Below, piece after piece: positions 43,661 through 54,661 of a stretch of DNA of 64,000 bases. The DNA comes from Dendrocalamus latiflorus (Eukaryota; Streptophyta; Magnoliopsida; Poales; Poaceae). Position 1 is the stretch's first letter. The number at the start of each line of letters is the position of its first letter. Both the position numbers and the translations under genes were made by a program. The stretch covers positions 12,605,884 to 12,669,883 of the forward strand of contig CM029650.1 in assembly GCA_017311315.1 (NCBI GenBank), read 5' to 3'. A model generated the notes under the pieces. The model was not told the DNA's origin. It worked only from the letters and a program-made list of their open reading frames with translations, and ran no database searches.

Positions 43661-44782
43661 TGTGACCACGCCACAAACACATACGACAATAGCGCCCAAT
43701 ATCAAGATTGAACTAAAGGTGAATTCGTTTCTTCAGCCTTCATATGTTACTAAGAATAGACCGCTACCTAATGCAAGTGATTTAATTGTGCTTAGGAACT
43801 TGGGAAAGGATGAAGGAAAGGGATATGGAGTCCTGGACATGCATGGAAGGAATAATGGAGGTCACCACGTCACTTTGGGACCAAGTCAAGCACGAATTCG
43901 AGTTGGACACGTTTTGGAATCAGACTCGGACTGCTGCGATGGTACCAAGTTCAAACGGGCATAACTTCCTCATACGGACTCCGTTTGGGACGTTCTTGTA
44001 CTTCATGGAAAGCTTATGAAGTCTATTTTCCAACGGATCCAACATCATCTTCAAATTCTATCTGAGCCGGCCGCAATCCTCAAAAGAGTCCACGTTGGTC
44101 ACGTACTGGAATCGGATTCGGACTGCTGCAATGGTGCAAGTTTAAACGGACATAACTTCCTCATACGGACTCCGTTTGGGACGTTCTTGTACTTCATGGA
44201 AAGCTTATCAAGTCTACTTTCCAATGGATCCAACCTCATCTTCAAATCCCATCGAGCCGGCCGGAATCATCAAAACAATTCACGTAGGTTTCTGAGTCCG
44301 AGTCAAAAGGGTGCTGCGCCACCTCCACTTGGGCCCATGGGCCTTGTAACCCTAGGGTGTACCCTTTGGGACGCCTCCCCTGGTTGTTTTCACTATATAG
44401 GAGCCGCCGCCTCCGTTTCTAGGACTTAGGTTTTGTTTAGATCAGTTTAGCCCCTTGTGCAAACTCCACGTTCTCTTGTGTCGGCTAGACCAACAGATTC
44501 GTGTTACAGAACCTCAACTATCCTTGTGCGACTTTTATATCTAGCAAATTCAGGTTGCTCACTATCCTTGTTCTTGCTTGTTCTTCGATTGCATGCAGGA
44601 ATAGACCTTCGTGGTCAGGTCAACCGCGTTCTTGGCACGGTTGATAACGACTTGGGTGTGGTTCAGCGATTGCTAAGGCGCAAGTGACGTCTCGTACGGT
44701 TGTAGTCGGATCGCAAGAGTCATCTCCACCAAAATCGATAGTTATCATCCTATCGGAAGATCGGGACCCCATCGCCTCATCA
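43393..44782 (+). repeat. 3' LTR of element C
   Basis: It is 1390 bp, offset by exactly 3975 from the 5' LTR and apparently identical to it. It contains the second polypurine tract (43644-43657) and the C-terminal coding portion of the ORF. Confidence 0.95.
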
Positions 44783-44787
44783 GAATT

Positions 44788-45116
44788 TGAAGATGGGGTT
44801 GAATCCTTTAGAAATTAGAATTGATAAGCTTTCCATCAAGTCCAAGAACGTCCCAAACGGAGTCCGTATGAGAAAGTTACGTCCGTTTAAACTTGCACCA
44901 TTGCAGCAGTCCGAATCTGATTCCAGTACGGGTCCAACAAGGACTCTTTTGAATTGGTGTAAAAGTGACGTGGTGCTGTAAAAATATATATTTTCATTAT
45001 TAGGTAGCATCATATTCTCATTTAAAATATGTTGAGGCTCAAGAAACGAATTCACCTTTAGTTCAATCTTGATATTGGACGCTATTGTCGTATGTGTTTG
45101 TGGCGTGGTCACATCA
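44788..45116 (-). repeat. 5' LTR of element B, right part
   Basis: This continues B's LTR after the C insertion and ends GGTCACATCA at 45116, i.e. TGATGTGACC at the LTR start on the minus strand. It is followed by the acaga duplication. B therefore uses the second LTR start, unlike C nested within it. Confidence 0.9.
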
Positions 45117-45121
45117 ACAGA

Positions 45122-47021
45122 TTATAGGTAGTTGAAAACTTATTTTCAAAATGAACCATGCTTGTCGCTCCATCATTGCTGGTGTGGTAAGTGGTGCCCG
45201 GGTTACTTTTACAATATTATTGAAAATGGTTAAATACTAAAAGAGTAACAAGGTTATCCTATAACCCTATAATGTATACTAAACAAGTAATCCCCACTAA
45301 CTATACATAATGTTGTTTTCATCTTTTCTCATGCAGCCACATCATCTTTATTATTTTCAATCTTTAGATGAGAATTGAGTGGCACCGATGGTTGTTCAAT
45401 ATTTTGACCGTTAGATGGGTCCTATGCATCTTAGATTTCCTTCCAAATTCAGGAATAATTTTGACCATTGGATCCATCCTCTTTTGACCGTTGGATCCAT
45501 CCTCTGTAGCACCGATGTCCTCCGACTATGAACCCACCCAAATCCGGCTTACTCTTTTTGGTTTCGGCTTATAGCTTTGGTTTATGGTTTTTGGACTATT
45601 TGTGAGAGAGAGACAGAGAGAGTATAGAGTAACAGAAACTCACGTGTGGTATTGACCAATATAAATAAAGTTGCTACAGTGCATACTATAATCAACTTAT
45701 AGATCTTGTCTTGAAAAGACATTCTGTTTGAAATCTAGTTACCATAGAAAAGCTAAAAAAAGCTTTTAGAAGCTAAAAGAAATAGGCTTAACCTTTTCTC
45801 CCCTATTCTGCCTCAGCTGCTTTGCCTCCTTTGCAACCCTAACTCCTCCCATCCTGTAACTGGCGGGCGAGCAGCTTTTATTCTCCCGCAGCTTCCAAAA
45901 CAATGCTCGCCGTCGAAGTCATCCACAGAAGCCGTCGCGCCTGGATCGACTGCAATGCCGATTGGGAGCTTAACGGTAGCTACCTTGCCCTAGATTGATG
46001 CCCCTGTCAGTCCAAGCTGAAGATCGACCCGATCTTGCTGTTACTTGCCTCTTTCATGTACGCCTTCTCCTATATGTGAGCATCACACCTAGAAAAATCT
46101 TATGTCTTTTTAAGTTTCAAATTAGATGGTAGACCAATTATCATTCACATTGCATAGTAAGATGACCAGTATGTATGGGATTTGAGTATCCCATTTAGTT
46201 TATTCAAATCTTGCCATCCTCTTTTGTTGTGTAGTTGTTTTTGGTATATGCAACTTCCGATCATGGCAGGATAGGTAAATTATTTCCTTTTGGGTTTGTT
46301 TTCTCTCTTTGCATATTATATTATGTCTATTTAAACTCATGCTATGGTTTATATTTCAATTTCGCCCGAAGTTTTTACAGTTCATGTTCTGAATGTGCTT
46401 GTATGGCTAATCTATTATTGATATACAAGTGAAATGTTGTCCATAAAAATATACATCCAATGATGCTCCATTACATATAATACTGCTTGAGATCAACACA
46501 ATGTTGGTTCATAACGAGTTGCTGTTCTTTGGCTTTAGGAATTTTCGTCTATGCAGACCTAGGTTTGCTTTTTTTTGTCGAAACCAAACCCCAATGAATA
46601 TACCACTCTTCATTTCAGATGTCAACCGGTGGATAACTAAATGGGAAAAAGGATGGGCTTAATTGGTTAGTAGTTAGTATGGCCAGAACATTACTATCCT
46701 TCAGAAAAATACACTGTGTCCTTTTCTTGTAAGTCATATTGTATCCAAACTATAGACTAGATGAATGCCCAATATACTACAATTGTTCCATTTGTTCGAC
46801 AAGCTTGAATTGAGGGTACACATGTTAGTGCTATTTCTTTGTAAGTCTAGACTAAAATGTGTTTGTTCAATTGAAATTATTAGTATCAATAGTCATCAAT
46901 GTTTAATTCAATGTCAAGTTTACATTCTTTTCTCTTTTTTTCCTTCAATGTGCACACCTATCTATCTAATGCTACTTAAGGGTTTGAAAATTCCCATAGC
47001 AAAGCGTGGGGTATCAACTAG
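45122..47021 (+). mobile_element. Mixed DNA with possible Helitron 3' end and gene-like fragment
   Basis: At 46993-47022 a short stem (CCCA...TGGG around AGCAAAGC) is followed by GTATCAACTAGT, which fits the hairpin plus CTRR(T) ending of grass Helitrons. The 5' end was not identified. A 24-bp tandem phrase TTTTGACC[AG]TTGGATCCATC occurs near 45470-45510. A GC-richer patch at 45780-46080 includes a 31-codon frame (45903-45998, MLAVEVIHRSRRAWIDCNADW...) that could be a captured exon. The rest is AT-rich and unassigned. Confidence 0.35.
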
Positions 47022-47049
47022 TTTATCCCATTTTAGTTATCAACATTTA

Positions 47050-47311
47050 TTAAGGCGTTGTTTAGAACAAAGAAATTTGGAGGGAAAATAAAGGAATTAA
47101 ATCAAAAGGAAAATTCCTATAGGGTGTTTAACTTGTAGGATTGGAAAATTTCCTATATTTTAAGAGGAATTCTAATTTGAGATCCATTGAGAGACACATG
47201 ACATTTTTTCTCCCTCGTTCTCCTTTCTCTCCTACTACCAAGATATCAATCCAAAAATTTGTATTTGGAACACAAGAATCCGAACAAGCAGGAATAGGAA
47301 AACACACAAGA
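47050..47311. mobile_element. MITE-like AT-rich sequence, left part
   Basis: Begins around TTAAGGCGTTGTTTAGAACAAAG and contains repeated AGGAATT/GGAAAATTTCC phrases and 'GGAATAGGAAAACACA', as in grass Tourist-like or related MITE families. It is interrupted by the solo LTR at 47317; the remainder is around 48230-48380. Terminal inverted repeats could not be matched cleanly. Confidence 0.35.
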
Positions 47312-47316
47312 ATTGA

Positions 47317-48224
47317 TGATGAGAACATCACTCTTTCGGATACAAACACCACTCCTCCACCTGATGTTATACAAGGTCCAACTACAAGAGCACGGGCACG
47401 ACAGTTCAATCATCAGATAAGCTCGTTCTTATGAGCAAATAATTTTTCCATTGAAAATTTGCTACTACCTAAAACTTGTGATGTTATTGTGCTCAGGAAC
47501 CATGGTTCTCAAGGTTATCATGTCACTTTGGTACCAAGTCAAGCAAGAGTTCTAGTGGGACACGTTTTGGAATATAATTCTGCCTCTGGAGACAGCACCA
47601 ATTTCAAATATGCATAGAAGTTGCATACGGACTCGGTTTGAGGTGTATGAGTACAAGATGGAAAGCTTATCTCATACTCTTTCCAATGAATCCAACCCCA
47701 TGTCCAATTCCTTTTGTGCATGCTATGATTGTCAAAACAATTTGATGCTGATTCTAAGACCGAGTCAAAAGGTGGTACGCCACCTTCACTTGGGCCCACG
47801 GGCCTTGTACCCCCTGACCGCCACCCCCTGCTCCTCTTTCTCTCCTAAATAGCCCTAGTGCCTCCCTCTTCCTTAGGTTTTGTTTAGATTGGTTTAGCCC
47901 TTGTGTGCAAACTCCGTCTTGTCTTTTATGTCGATTAGACCTACAGATTCGTGATAAAGAACCTTAACTATCCTTGTGTGGCTTTTATATATAGTAATTT
48001 TATATTGCCCTTTACTTGAACTTGCTTGTCCTTCGAATGCTTGCAGGAATTGATTTTTGTGATCAGGTTAACCATCGTTCTTGACGAGGTTGATAACGAT
48101 AAGAGTGTGGTTTAGCGAATGTTGGACGGTTTGATCAAGTTTCAGTTAAGTAGCCTCGTCGTCAGAGTCACTCTCTACCAATCAAATTACTTTCCACTGA
48201 AAGATCGGGGCAAATCCCACATCA
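47317..48224 (+). mobile_element. Solo LTR (family 5) with 5-bp target duplication
   Basis: It is 908 bp, TGATGAGAACATCACTC...CCCACATCA, flanked by attga at 47312-47316 and 48225-48229. The first 118 bases encode a polyprotein tail (DENITLSDTNTTPPPDVIQG, TRARARQFNHQISSFL, stop). The middle resembles the C and D LTRs (CGGACTCGG, TTTTGTTTAGATTGGTTTAGCCC). No internal region remains. Confidence 0.9.
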
Positions 48225-48229
48225 ATTGA

Positions 48230-49209
48230 GGTAGCATGATTGGTGAAATCCTTTAGAAAAAGACACAAATGAAAATTTCCACAATGTCTAATCTTACGTT
48301 ACATTTTCCTCATAAATTCCTACGCATTGAGGCATTCCATATATATTCCAAAGGATATATAGGGAAGTTTTCTAGTATCTGTTAGACTCGGGATCGCATG
48401 ATCTGAACCCTCCTATGTATTACCCACTCTAGTCCCATGATCGGTGGTAGCACACAGTTACATCATCATCATCCAAAAAGAATGGACTAAAAGAGTATTT
48501 AGATAATATTAGACAGTCATACATAGACCATTATTATGGTCGAGTTTTACAAATGAGCCATATAGGCCAATTACATTAAACATATTCTGCGGTTGATGAA
48601 ATATATTAGGTCTCATGATAATGAACACTTTGGATGGTGTCATGTGTTGATGGCCACCAAGTCAAGGTCCAGGTTGATGGATGGCATCATGTGTTGATTG
48701 TCACTAAGTTAAGGTCCCGACATAAATGGAGTTCATCATGTATTGATGAATAAGACAAGGCCCTGAACATGGAGAGAAGATGACCATTATCAAGTGAAAG
48801 CAACAAGCAGATACGCAAGGCAAATGTAATTAGTATAGGCTAAGGATGTGTTTACGGTCTCGATGTTTGGTTGAGAGAGCGAATTGTTAGTGTAGTTTAT
48901 CGTACTATTACAAGGGGTCTTATCTAGTAGCTTGAGTTTTATCATATGTTAATAGCTCAATCCCGCTTGTTCTAGCTCTCTTATGTATGATGCTATTATT
49001 TGCAAATATATTTTGCAAATAGTTGAGCCTCATGCATCTAATCCTTACAACATGTGATTATAGTTTGCAAATGTGTTTTATAAATAGTTGAAGTCCATAC
49101 TCCTACTATTTATGGCATGATACTAAGTTTGCAAATTTGTTTCACAAATTGTTGTGTTTTTCTTATCCTTGGACTTGGACCATGGCGGTGATTCTTTGGA
49201 GTTATTGCG
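48230..49209. other. Unassigned DNA left of element X
   Basis: 48230-48380 looks like the remainder of the MITE-like sequence. From 48400 I see AT-rich DNA with a few repeated phrases (TTTGCAAAT.. near 48993-49140; CATCATGTGTTGAT near 48640-48690). No gene or RNA is supported. Confidence 0.5.
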
Positions 49210-50036
49210 TGATGAGGACATCTCTACTACGCATTCACCTGCCACTCCAAGGGTGTATGATAAAGCTAGTGATGAGGTTCCAACAGGTCCTATGACAAGA
49301 GCAAGAGCTAAGCTACTACAACAACAGGTGCTTTTGTTTCTTAAAGAATTTCCTATTGCTTTAGATGAGAATGGTATACTACCTAATGCAAAAACATTGT
49401 GCGTTCTCAGATTTGAAGCAATGGAAGAACAAGGATGGAAGGACCAACGGGCCAGCCCCATGGAGAAAGAGACCCATGCGACCACAAGGGAGGAGGCCCA
49501 TGCGGTCACATGTCAAAAGGAGGGAAGCCCCATGCAGCTAAGACTCGAGGAAGAGGCCCACGCACCAATTGAGGAGTTTGTGCGCCTGCGTGCCAATAGT
49601 GGGCTGAGATTGCATAATTTAGCCATGTAATTAGTTAGTGTTTAATTCCGAATTGTTTTAGGATTCGTAAACCAGATTGAACTCGGCCTTAGGCCCAAGT
49701 GCGTGCGTGCGAGGTTAGGGTTGGCTTTAAGTAGCAGCCCCCCCCCCTTGTTCTTTAGACCACGTTTGAGAAAAATAATCTACTAAAGTTTTCGAGTTCA
49801 ACATTGCTGCCGAAATTCCTAAGGGAATTAGGAGTGTCTTCTTCAATCAAGATTGTTCAACCTTTCCGCAGGGAATTCGGAGCGCGATGGAACTTCATCG
49901 GTGGTCGTGAAGTTCAGCACGTGAGGTTGGGCGAATTATAGAGTGTCTTGCATTGGCAACGGGAGATCACTACAGTTCGTCGAATCCTCGTGAGTATCCA
50001 GATCCTACGTCGAGAAGATCGGGCGACCCCGTATCA
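49210..50036 (+). mobile_element. 5' LTR of element X, 827 bp
   Basis: It runs from TGATGAGGACATCTC to GACCCCGTATCA and is followed by a leader. It encodes a polyprotein tail near its start (DEDISTTHSPATPRVYD, then GPMTRARAKLLQQQVLLFL and a Glu-rich extension ending at 49630). Unlike the other LTRs it is followed by primer-like and leader sequence, so it is a 5' LTR rather than solo. Its partner lies beyond the window. Confidence 0.75.
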
Positions 50037-50428
50037 TCTATCAGAGCGCGGTTTACTCGGCAGGATTATTTACCCTTACTTTTAGATTGTTTTACTTCTG
50101 TCCTATAGTCCATAAACCGAAAACAAAAAAAATTCAAACCCTAGTTTCGCATCTGTTATTTTCGTGTGAGTTTTATTAGGTTTTAGTCCATTAGAATTTT
50201 TGTTTAGGTGCTGATCTTTGTGTCCTTCGCGTAACTTGATCTTGTGTCCACGTGAAACCCAAAAAAAATCCGCTGGTTGAATCCCTCAATTAGCGCCCAC
50301 GAAAGGTAGATTCAATTTCCTTAGAGTCGAATCTGAGTCTACAACTTCTCCAAGAGCAATCCGAGTAACCGTTTGGAATTCTGCCATCCGAAACCAACTC
50401 TAGGGAGGTGCTTCATGGGTTGCCTTAC
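50037..50428 (+). other. Leader of element X with degenerate primer site
   Basis: TATCAGAGCGCGG starts two bases after the LTR end and matches nine bases of the usual TGGTATCAGAGC site. Non-coding leader sequence follows, containing ATAGTCCATAAACC and CCCTAGTTTCG as in related leaders. It is cut at 50429 by the family-3 LTR. Confidence 0.6.
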
Positions 50429-51899
50429 TGATAGCACTAGCGGTCCTGATGCGGATATGCACATGATTAATTTGAATATTATGATGAGTCCGGGGCCAAA
50501 GCAATGGAGAAGCACAAGGAGGTTAATCATATTTGCTACCAAGAACAAAAAGCTCAAAGCCCATGGGAATGAAAAGAAGAAAGCCAAGCAACCCATGCAG
50601 TTGATCAAGGAGGAAAGAAGCCCATGCAGTGGGAGAGCAAAAGGGGAGAAGGCCAATGACTTAAACTACAAGTTTTGGATAAGATTTTCAAGCCAAATTC
50701 GGACTTCCCACGTGCTCAACCCAATTCAAACTCGGATTCAACTCAGAATTCAATTCGGATTCGGTTCGGGACAGTCTGACAGGCAGTTACTAAAAAGGCC
50801 ATAACTTTCACAAACGGAGTCCGATTTAGGTGTTCTTGTACTCGTTGGAAAGATAATTTCAAGGGCTACGCAATGGATCTAGTCCCACATTCAAATTCAT
50901 CACGGATAAAATGTTATGACCGAAACAAGATGACGGGTGAAAAATATAGTTTTCTTTTTGTTAGAGTTCGTATCCAAAACCATATAGGGTTGAGTTGTAA
51001 TTGGTTTGGGGACCATATGGACGTCCCAAGGGGCTATATATGCCTTGTATTGGCAGCCTTTAGAGGGAGACCAATTTTATGCATAAGATTGAAACATAGC
51101 TATTGCTTGTTCTTTCGACACCAGAGTTCATGCGAGGACTTTGAGAGAGAACTAGGCGATCCATTGTTCGTTCTGCAATTCAAGGTCAAGCCGTCGTTCC
51201 ATTGGGAATTGGGGACTTGGCGTTCGTCGTTTGTGATCTCGCGACGAACAGTTATCCGGTGTGTTTTGGGCGTATTCCGAAGATTTGAGGGTTCGTGCAT
51301 TGGCGCGAGTGTTCAACTAGCGACATCGTCTACTTCGCATCAACTATCCACGGTTCCTCACTGAAAAGATCGGGACCCCTCCCCGTATCAGGTCCCGATC
51401 TTTCGATGAAAGTGGTAGATTCGATTGGGGAAGGAGATGACGTTGACGACCCGACTACAACCATCTATTGCGCCTTAGCGATCGATACACCAACTCCAGA
51501 GGTTGTTCGTGACCTTATCGGCGCACAATCAACCTAACCACGAGGGTATTTGTTCCTGCAAGCAATCGAAGAACAGGCAAGAACAAGATGAACAGCAACT
51601 CAATTGCAAATAAACGATGGTGGATTCAATCTGAAATAGAACACGGTTGGGTTCCGAAGACAAGTATTCGGACGGTCATGCCGACACGCGCGAGGTGGAG
51701 GGTCGGCCAAAACACATGGAAGCCGAATAGGACTCGATTACAAGGTCCAAGGCCCACTTTGACTCGGACTGGAAAAGTGACTTGACTTGTTTGGCAGTTT
51801 CTGACCGGCTCGGATGGAATTTGGAGGTGAGGCCAGATCCATCTGAAAGTAGACTTCAAGAGCTTTCCAACGAGTACTCACAGTCCCCGAGAAACCTTC
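50429..51899 (-). mobile_element. Family-3 LTR in minus orientation, twice interrupted
   Basis: The LTR end TGATAGCACTAGCGGTCC (50429-50446) resumes as CCCGATCTTTCGATG from 51396 and runs to 51899, where element G begins. It is the reverse complement of the end of the solo LTR 3126-4070. Relative to that copy it lacks about 90 bp, including the TATA segment, at a junction near 51695. Its start must lie beyond the right window edge. Confidence 0.85.
50447..51390 (+). mobile_element. Solo LTR (family 4) with 5-bp target duplication
   Basis: It is 944 bp, TGATGCGGATATGCAC...CTCCCCGTATCA, flanked by ggtcc at 50442-50446 and 51391-51395, inside the family-3 LTR. TATA-like GGCTATATATGCC lies near 51032-51044. 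The open frame 50873-51364 has no recognised domain. This complete copy defines the LTR of remnant F at 2930-5167. Confidence 0.9.
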
Positions 51900-52929
51900 T
51901 GATGAGGCGACGGGGTCCCGATCTTCCGATAGGATGATAACTTCGATTTCGGTGGAGATGACTCTTGCGATCCGACTACAACCGTACGAGACGTCACTTG
52001 CGCCTTAGCAATCGCTGAACCACACCCAAGTCGTTATCAACCGTGCCAAGAACGCGGTTGACCTGACCACGAAGGTCTATTCCTGCATGCAATCGAAGAA
52101 CAAGCAAGAACAAGGATAGTGAGCAACCTGAATTTGCTAGATATAAAAGTCGCACAAGGATAGTTGAGGTTCTGTAACACGAATCTGTTGGTCTAGCCGA
52201 CACAAGAGAACGTGGAGTTTGCACAAGGGGCTAAACTGATCTAAACAAAACCTAAGTCCTAGAAAGGGAGGCGGCGGCTCCTTTATAGGGAGAACAACCA
52301 GGAAGGGCGTCCAAAGTGCATGCTCTTGAGTTACAAGGCCCATGGGCCCAATTGGTGGTGGCGCAGCACCCTTTTGACTCGGACTCAAAAACCAATGTGG
52401 ATTGTTTTGATGATTGCAGCCGGCTCGGACGGAATTTGAAGATGAGGTTGGATCCGTTGGAAAGTAGACTTCATAAGCTTTCCATAAAGTACAAGAACGT
52501 CCCAAACGGAGTCCGTATGAGAAAGTTACGTTGGTTTCAACTTGCACCATTGCAGCAGTCCGAATCTGATTCCAGTACGTGACCAACACGGACTCTTTTG
52601 ATGATTGCGGCTGTCTCGGATAGAATTTGAAGATGAGATTGGATCCGTTGGAAAATAGACTTCATAAGCTTTCCATGAAGTACAAGAACGTCCCAAACGG
52701 AGTCCGTATGAGGAAGTTATGCCCGTTTGAACTTGGTACCATCGCAGCAGTCCGAGTCTGATTCCAAAACGTGTCCAACTCGAATTCGTGCTTGACTTGG
52801 TCCCAAAGTGACGTGGTGACCTCCATTATTCCTTCCATGCATGTCCAGGACTCCATGTCCCTTTCCTTCATCCTTTCCCAAGATCCTAAGCACAATTAAA
52901 TCACTTGCATTAGGTAGCGGTCTATTCTT
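51900..52929 (-). repeat. Truncated 3' LTR of element G
   Basis: TGATGAGGCGACGGGGTCCCG at the plus-strand left edge. The body matches the D and B LTRs, including the TATA-like segment (CCTTTATAGG near 52279) and the ~190-bp internal duplication. The LTR start (TGATGTGACC...) and the polypurine tract are deleted; at 52924-52929 it fuses with integrase sequence. Confidence 0.85.
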
Positions 52930-53600
52930 CCCACATTTTGATGTTCTTTTTCAAAACAGCCCTAAGCATGGTAGATAAAGTTCTATTCACAACTTCTGTT
53001 TGCCCATCAGTTTGGGGATGACAAGTAGTAAAAAATAACTGCTTAGTCCCCAATTTAGCCCATAAAGTTCTCCAAAAATGGCTAAGGAATTTAGTGTCAC
53101 GATCGGAAACTATTGTATTTGGCACACCATGCAAGCGAACAACTTCACGAAAGAACAAATCAGCAATGTTGGTAGCATCATCACTTTTATGACATGGTAT
53201 GAAGTGTGCCATCTTAGAAAATCTATCAACAATAACAAATATGCTATCCCTCCCCTTCTTTGTCCTAGGCAGTCCTAAAACAAAGTCCATAGAAATATCT
53301 TCCCAAGGCACGCTAGGAACAGGTAGAGGCATATACAAACCATGAGGATTAAGTCGTGACTTAGCCTTTTGACAGGTAGTGCAGCGAGCAACGAAACGTT
53401 CCACATCACGTCTCATCTTTGGCCAAAAGAAATGACCAGCAAGTATGTCTTCCGTCTTCTTCACTACAAAATGTCCCATCAGCCCACCTCTATGCGCTTC
53501 CTGCAACAACAACAAACGAACGGAGCTAGCTGGAATACATAGTTTGTTAGCTCTAAACACAAATCCATCATTTAGAACAAATTTATTCCACGTTTTCCCT
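52924..53600 (-). pseudogene. Integrase fragment of element G
   Basis: The frame 53560-52922 shows the zinc-binding HHCC domain (EAHRGGLMGHF, then CTTCQKAK) and the catalytic core with the three acidic residues in SMDFVLGLP, VSDRDTKF and QTDGQTEVVNRTL. It stops after KNIKMWEE, where the LTR begins, so the C-terminal domain is lost. The core itself reads without interruption. Once encoded the strand-transfer enzyme that inserts element DNA; this copy is truncated and cut off from upstream pol by frameshifts. Confidence 0.92.
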
Positions 53601-54661
53601 CTTTACAATTCAGCAACACATCTTTAAATCATCATTATGAACATAATGCTGTTTAATTGTTTCTAATCCAAAAATTTTGAAGTCAAGTTGTGAGAGCATG
53701 GTATATCTCCAAGACAATGCATCAGCAATAACATTCTCCTTTCTCTTTTTGTGTTTTATGACATAAGGAAAAGACCCTATGAATTCAACCCACTTTGCAT
53801 GCCTACGGTTCAATTTTCATTGACTTCTAATATGCTTTAATGACTCGTGATCAGAATGAATGACAAATTCTTTGGGCCATAAATAATGTTGCCATGTCTC
53901 GAAAGTTCGAACTAGAGCATATAATTCCTTATCATAAGTAGAATAGTTCAAACTAGGCCCACTCAATTTTTCACTAAAGTATGCAATAGTTTACCTTCTT
54001 GCAACAGCACACCACCCAATCCAATTCCACTAGCATCACATTCTAGCTCAAAAGTCTTACTAAAATCTGGAAGTTGGAGTAATGGTGCATGTGTTAACAT
54101 ATCTTTCAATGCGTTGAAGGCGTCTTCTTGTGCATTCCTCCAAGTAAACGGCACCCCCTTTTTAGTGAGCTCATTCAATGGTGCGGCGATGGTGCTGAAA
54201 CCCTTCACAAAATGACGATAGAATCCAGCAAGTCCTAGAAAACTTCGCACCTGTGTGACCGTTTTAGGAGTCGACCAACTCTGTATTGCCTCAACCTTGG
54301 CTTTATCAACTTCAATTCCTTGTGGAGTAACAACATAGCCAAGAAAAGAGACTCGATCCGTGCAAAATGTGCACTTCTCAAGGTTACCAAATAAACGTGC
54401 ATTACGTAAAGCATCAATGGTAAAGGTGTTCCTCTAGTGATCTGCTATATATCAATATATCATCAAAATATACCACAACAAATTTGCCAATGAAAGTGCG
54501 CAAAACCTCGTTCATTAATCTCATAAATGTGCTAGGTGCATTAGTTAAACCAACGGCATCACTAACCACCCATACAAACCGAACTTAGTTTTAAATGCTG
54601 TTTTCCATTCATCTCCCAATTTCATGCGAATTTGGTGGTACCCACTATGCAAATCAACTTT
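53601..54661 (-). pseudogene. Reverse transcriptase C-terminus and RNase H of element G
   Basis: Right to left: HSGYHQIRMKLGDEWKTAF begins beside the D insertion. Then come LTNAPSTFMRLMNEVLR, the catalytic VVYFDDILIYS (about 54440-54480), FLGLAGFYRHFVKGFS, and the RNase H start FELECDASGIGLGGVLLQEGK, ending RKENVIADALSWRYTML (53700). Disabling changes include one lost base after LVMP (about 54566), a frameshift after LLQEGK (~53990), and an in-frame TGA before KLNRRHAKW (~53820). Confidence 0.9.

Larger units (their letters stand above)
39418..44782 (+). mobile_element. Element C: full-length, near-pristine non-autonomous Gypsy-type element
   Basis: It is 5365 bp with 1390-bp LTRs (39418-40807 and 43393-44782) that I could not distinguish anywhere I compared them, implying very recent insertion. 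It is flanked by the perfect duplication gaatt at 39413-39417 and 44783-44787. The ends TGATGAGG and CCTCATCA form an 8-bp inverted repeat. The primer site, polypurine tract and one gag-like ORF are intact; there is no pol. It lies in the opposite orientation to its host B and inside the LTR of that relative. Confidence 0.96.
35987..45116 (-). mobile_element. Element B: degraded Gypsy-type element with C nested in its 5' LTR
   Basis: It is flanked by the perfect duplication acaga at 35982-35986 and 45117-45121. Minus orientation: the 5' LTR lies on the right (38693-39417 plus 44788-45116, split by C), then the internal region, then a truncated 3' LTR (35987-36575). A deletion has removed the 3' end of the internal region, the polypurine tract and the start of the 3' LTR. 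Without C the element is about 3.8 kb. Confidence 0.92.

Noticed and set aside
45903..45998. Short ORF MLAVEVIHRSRRAWIDCNADW... as a host gene
   Set aside because: It is 31 codons with no splice context or recognised family. It is kept only as a possible captured fragment.
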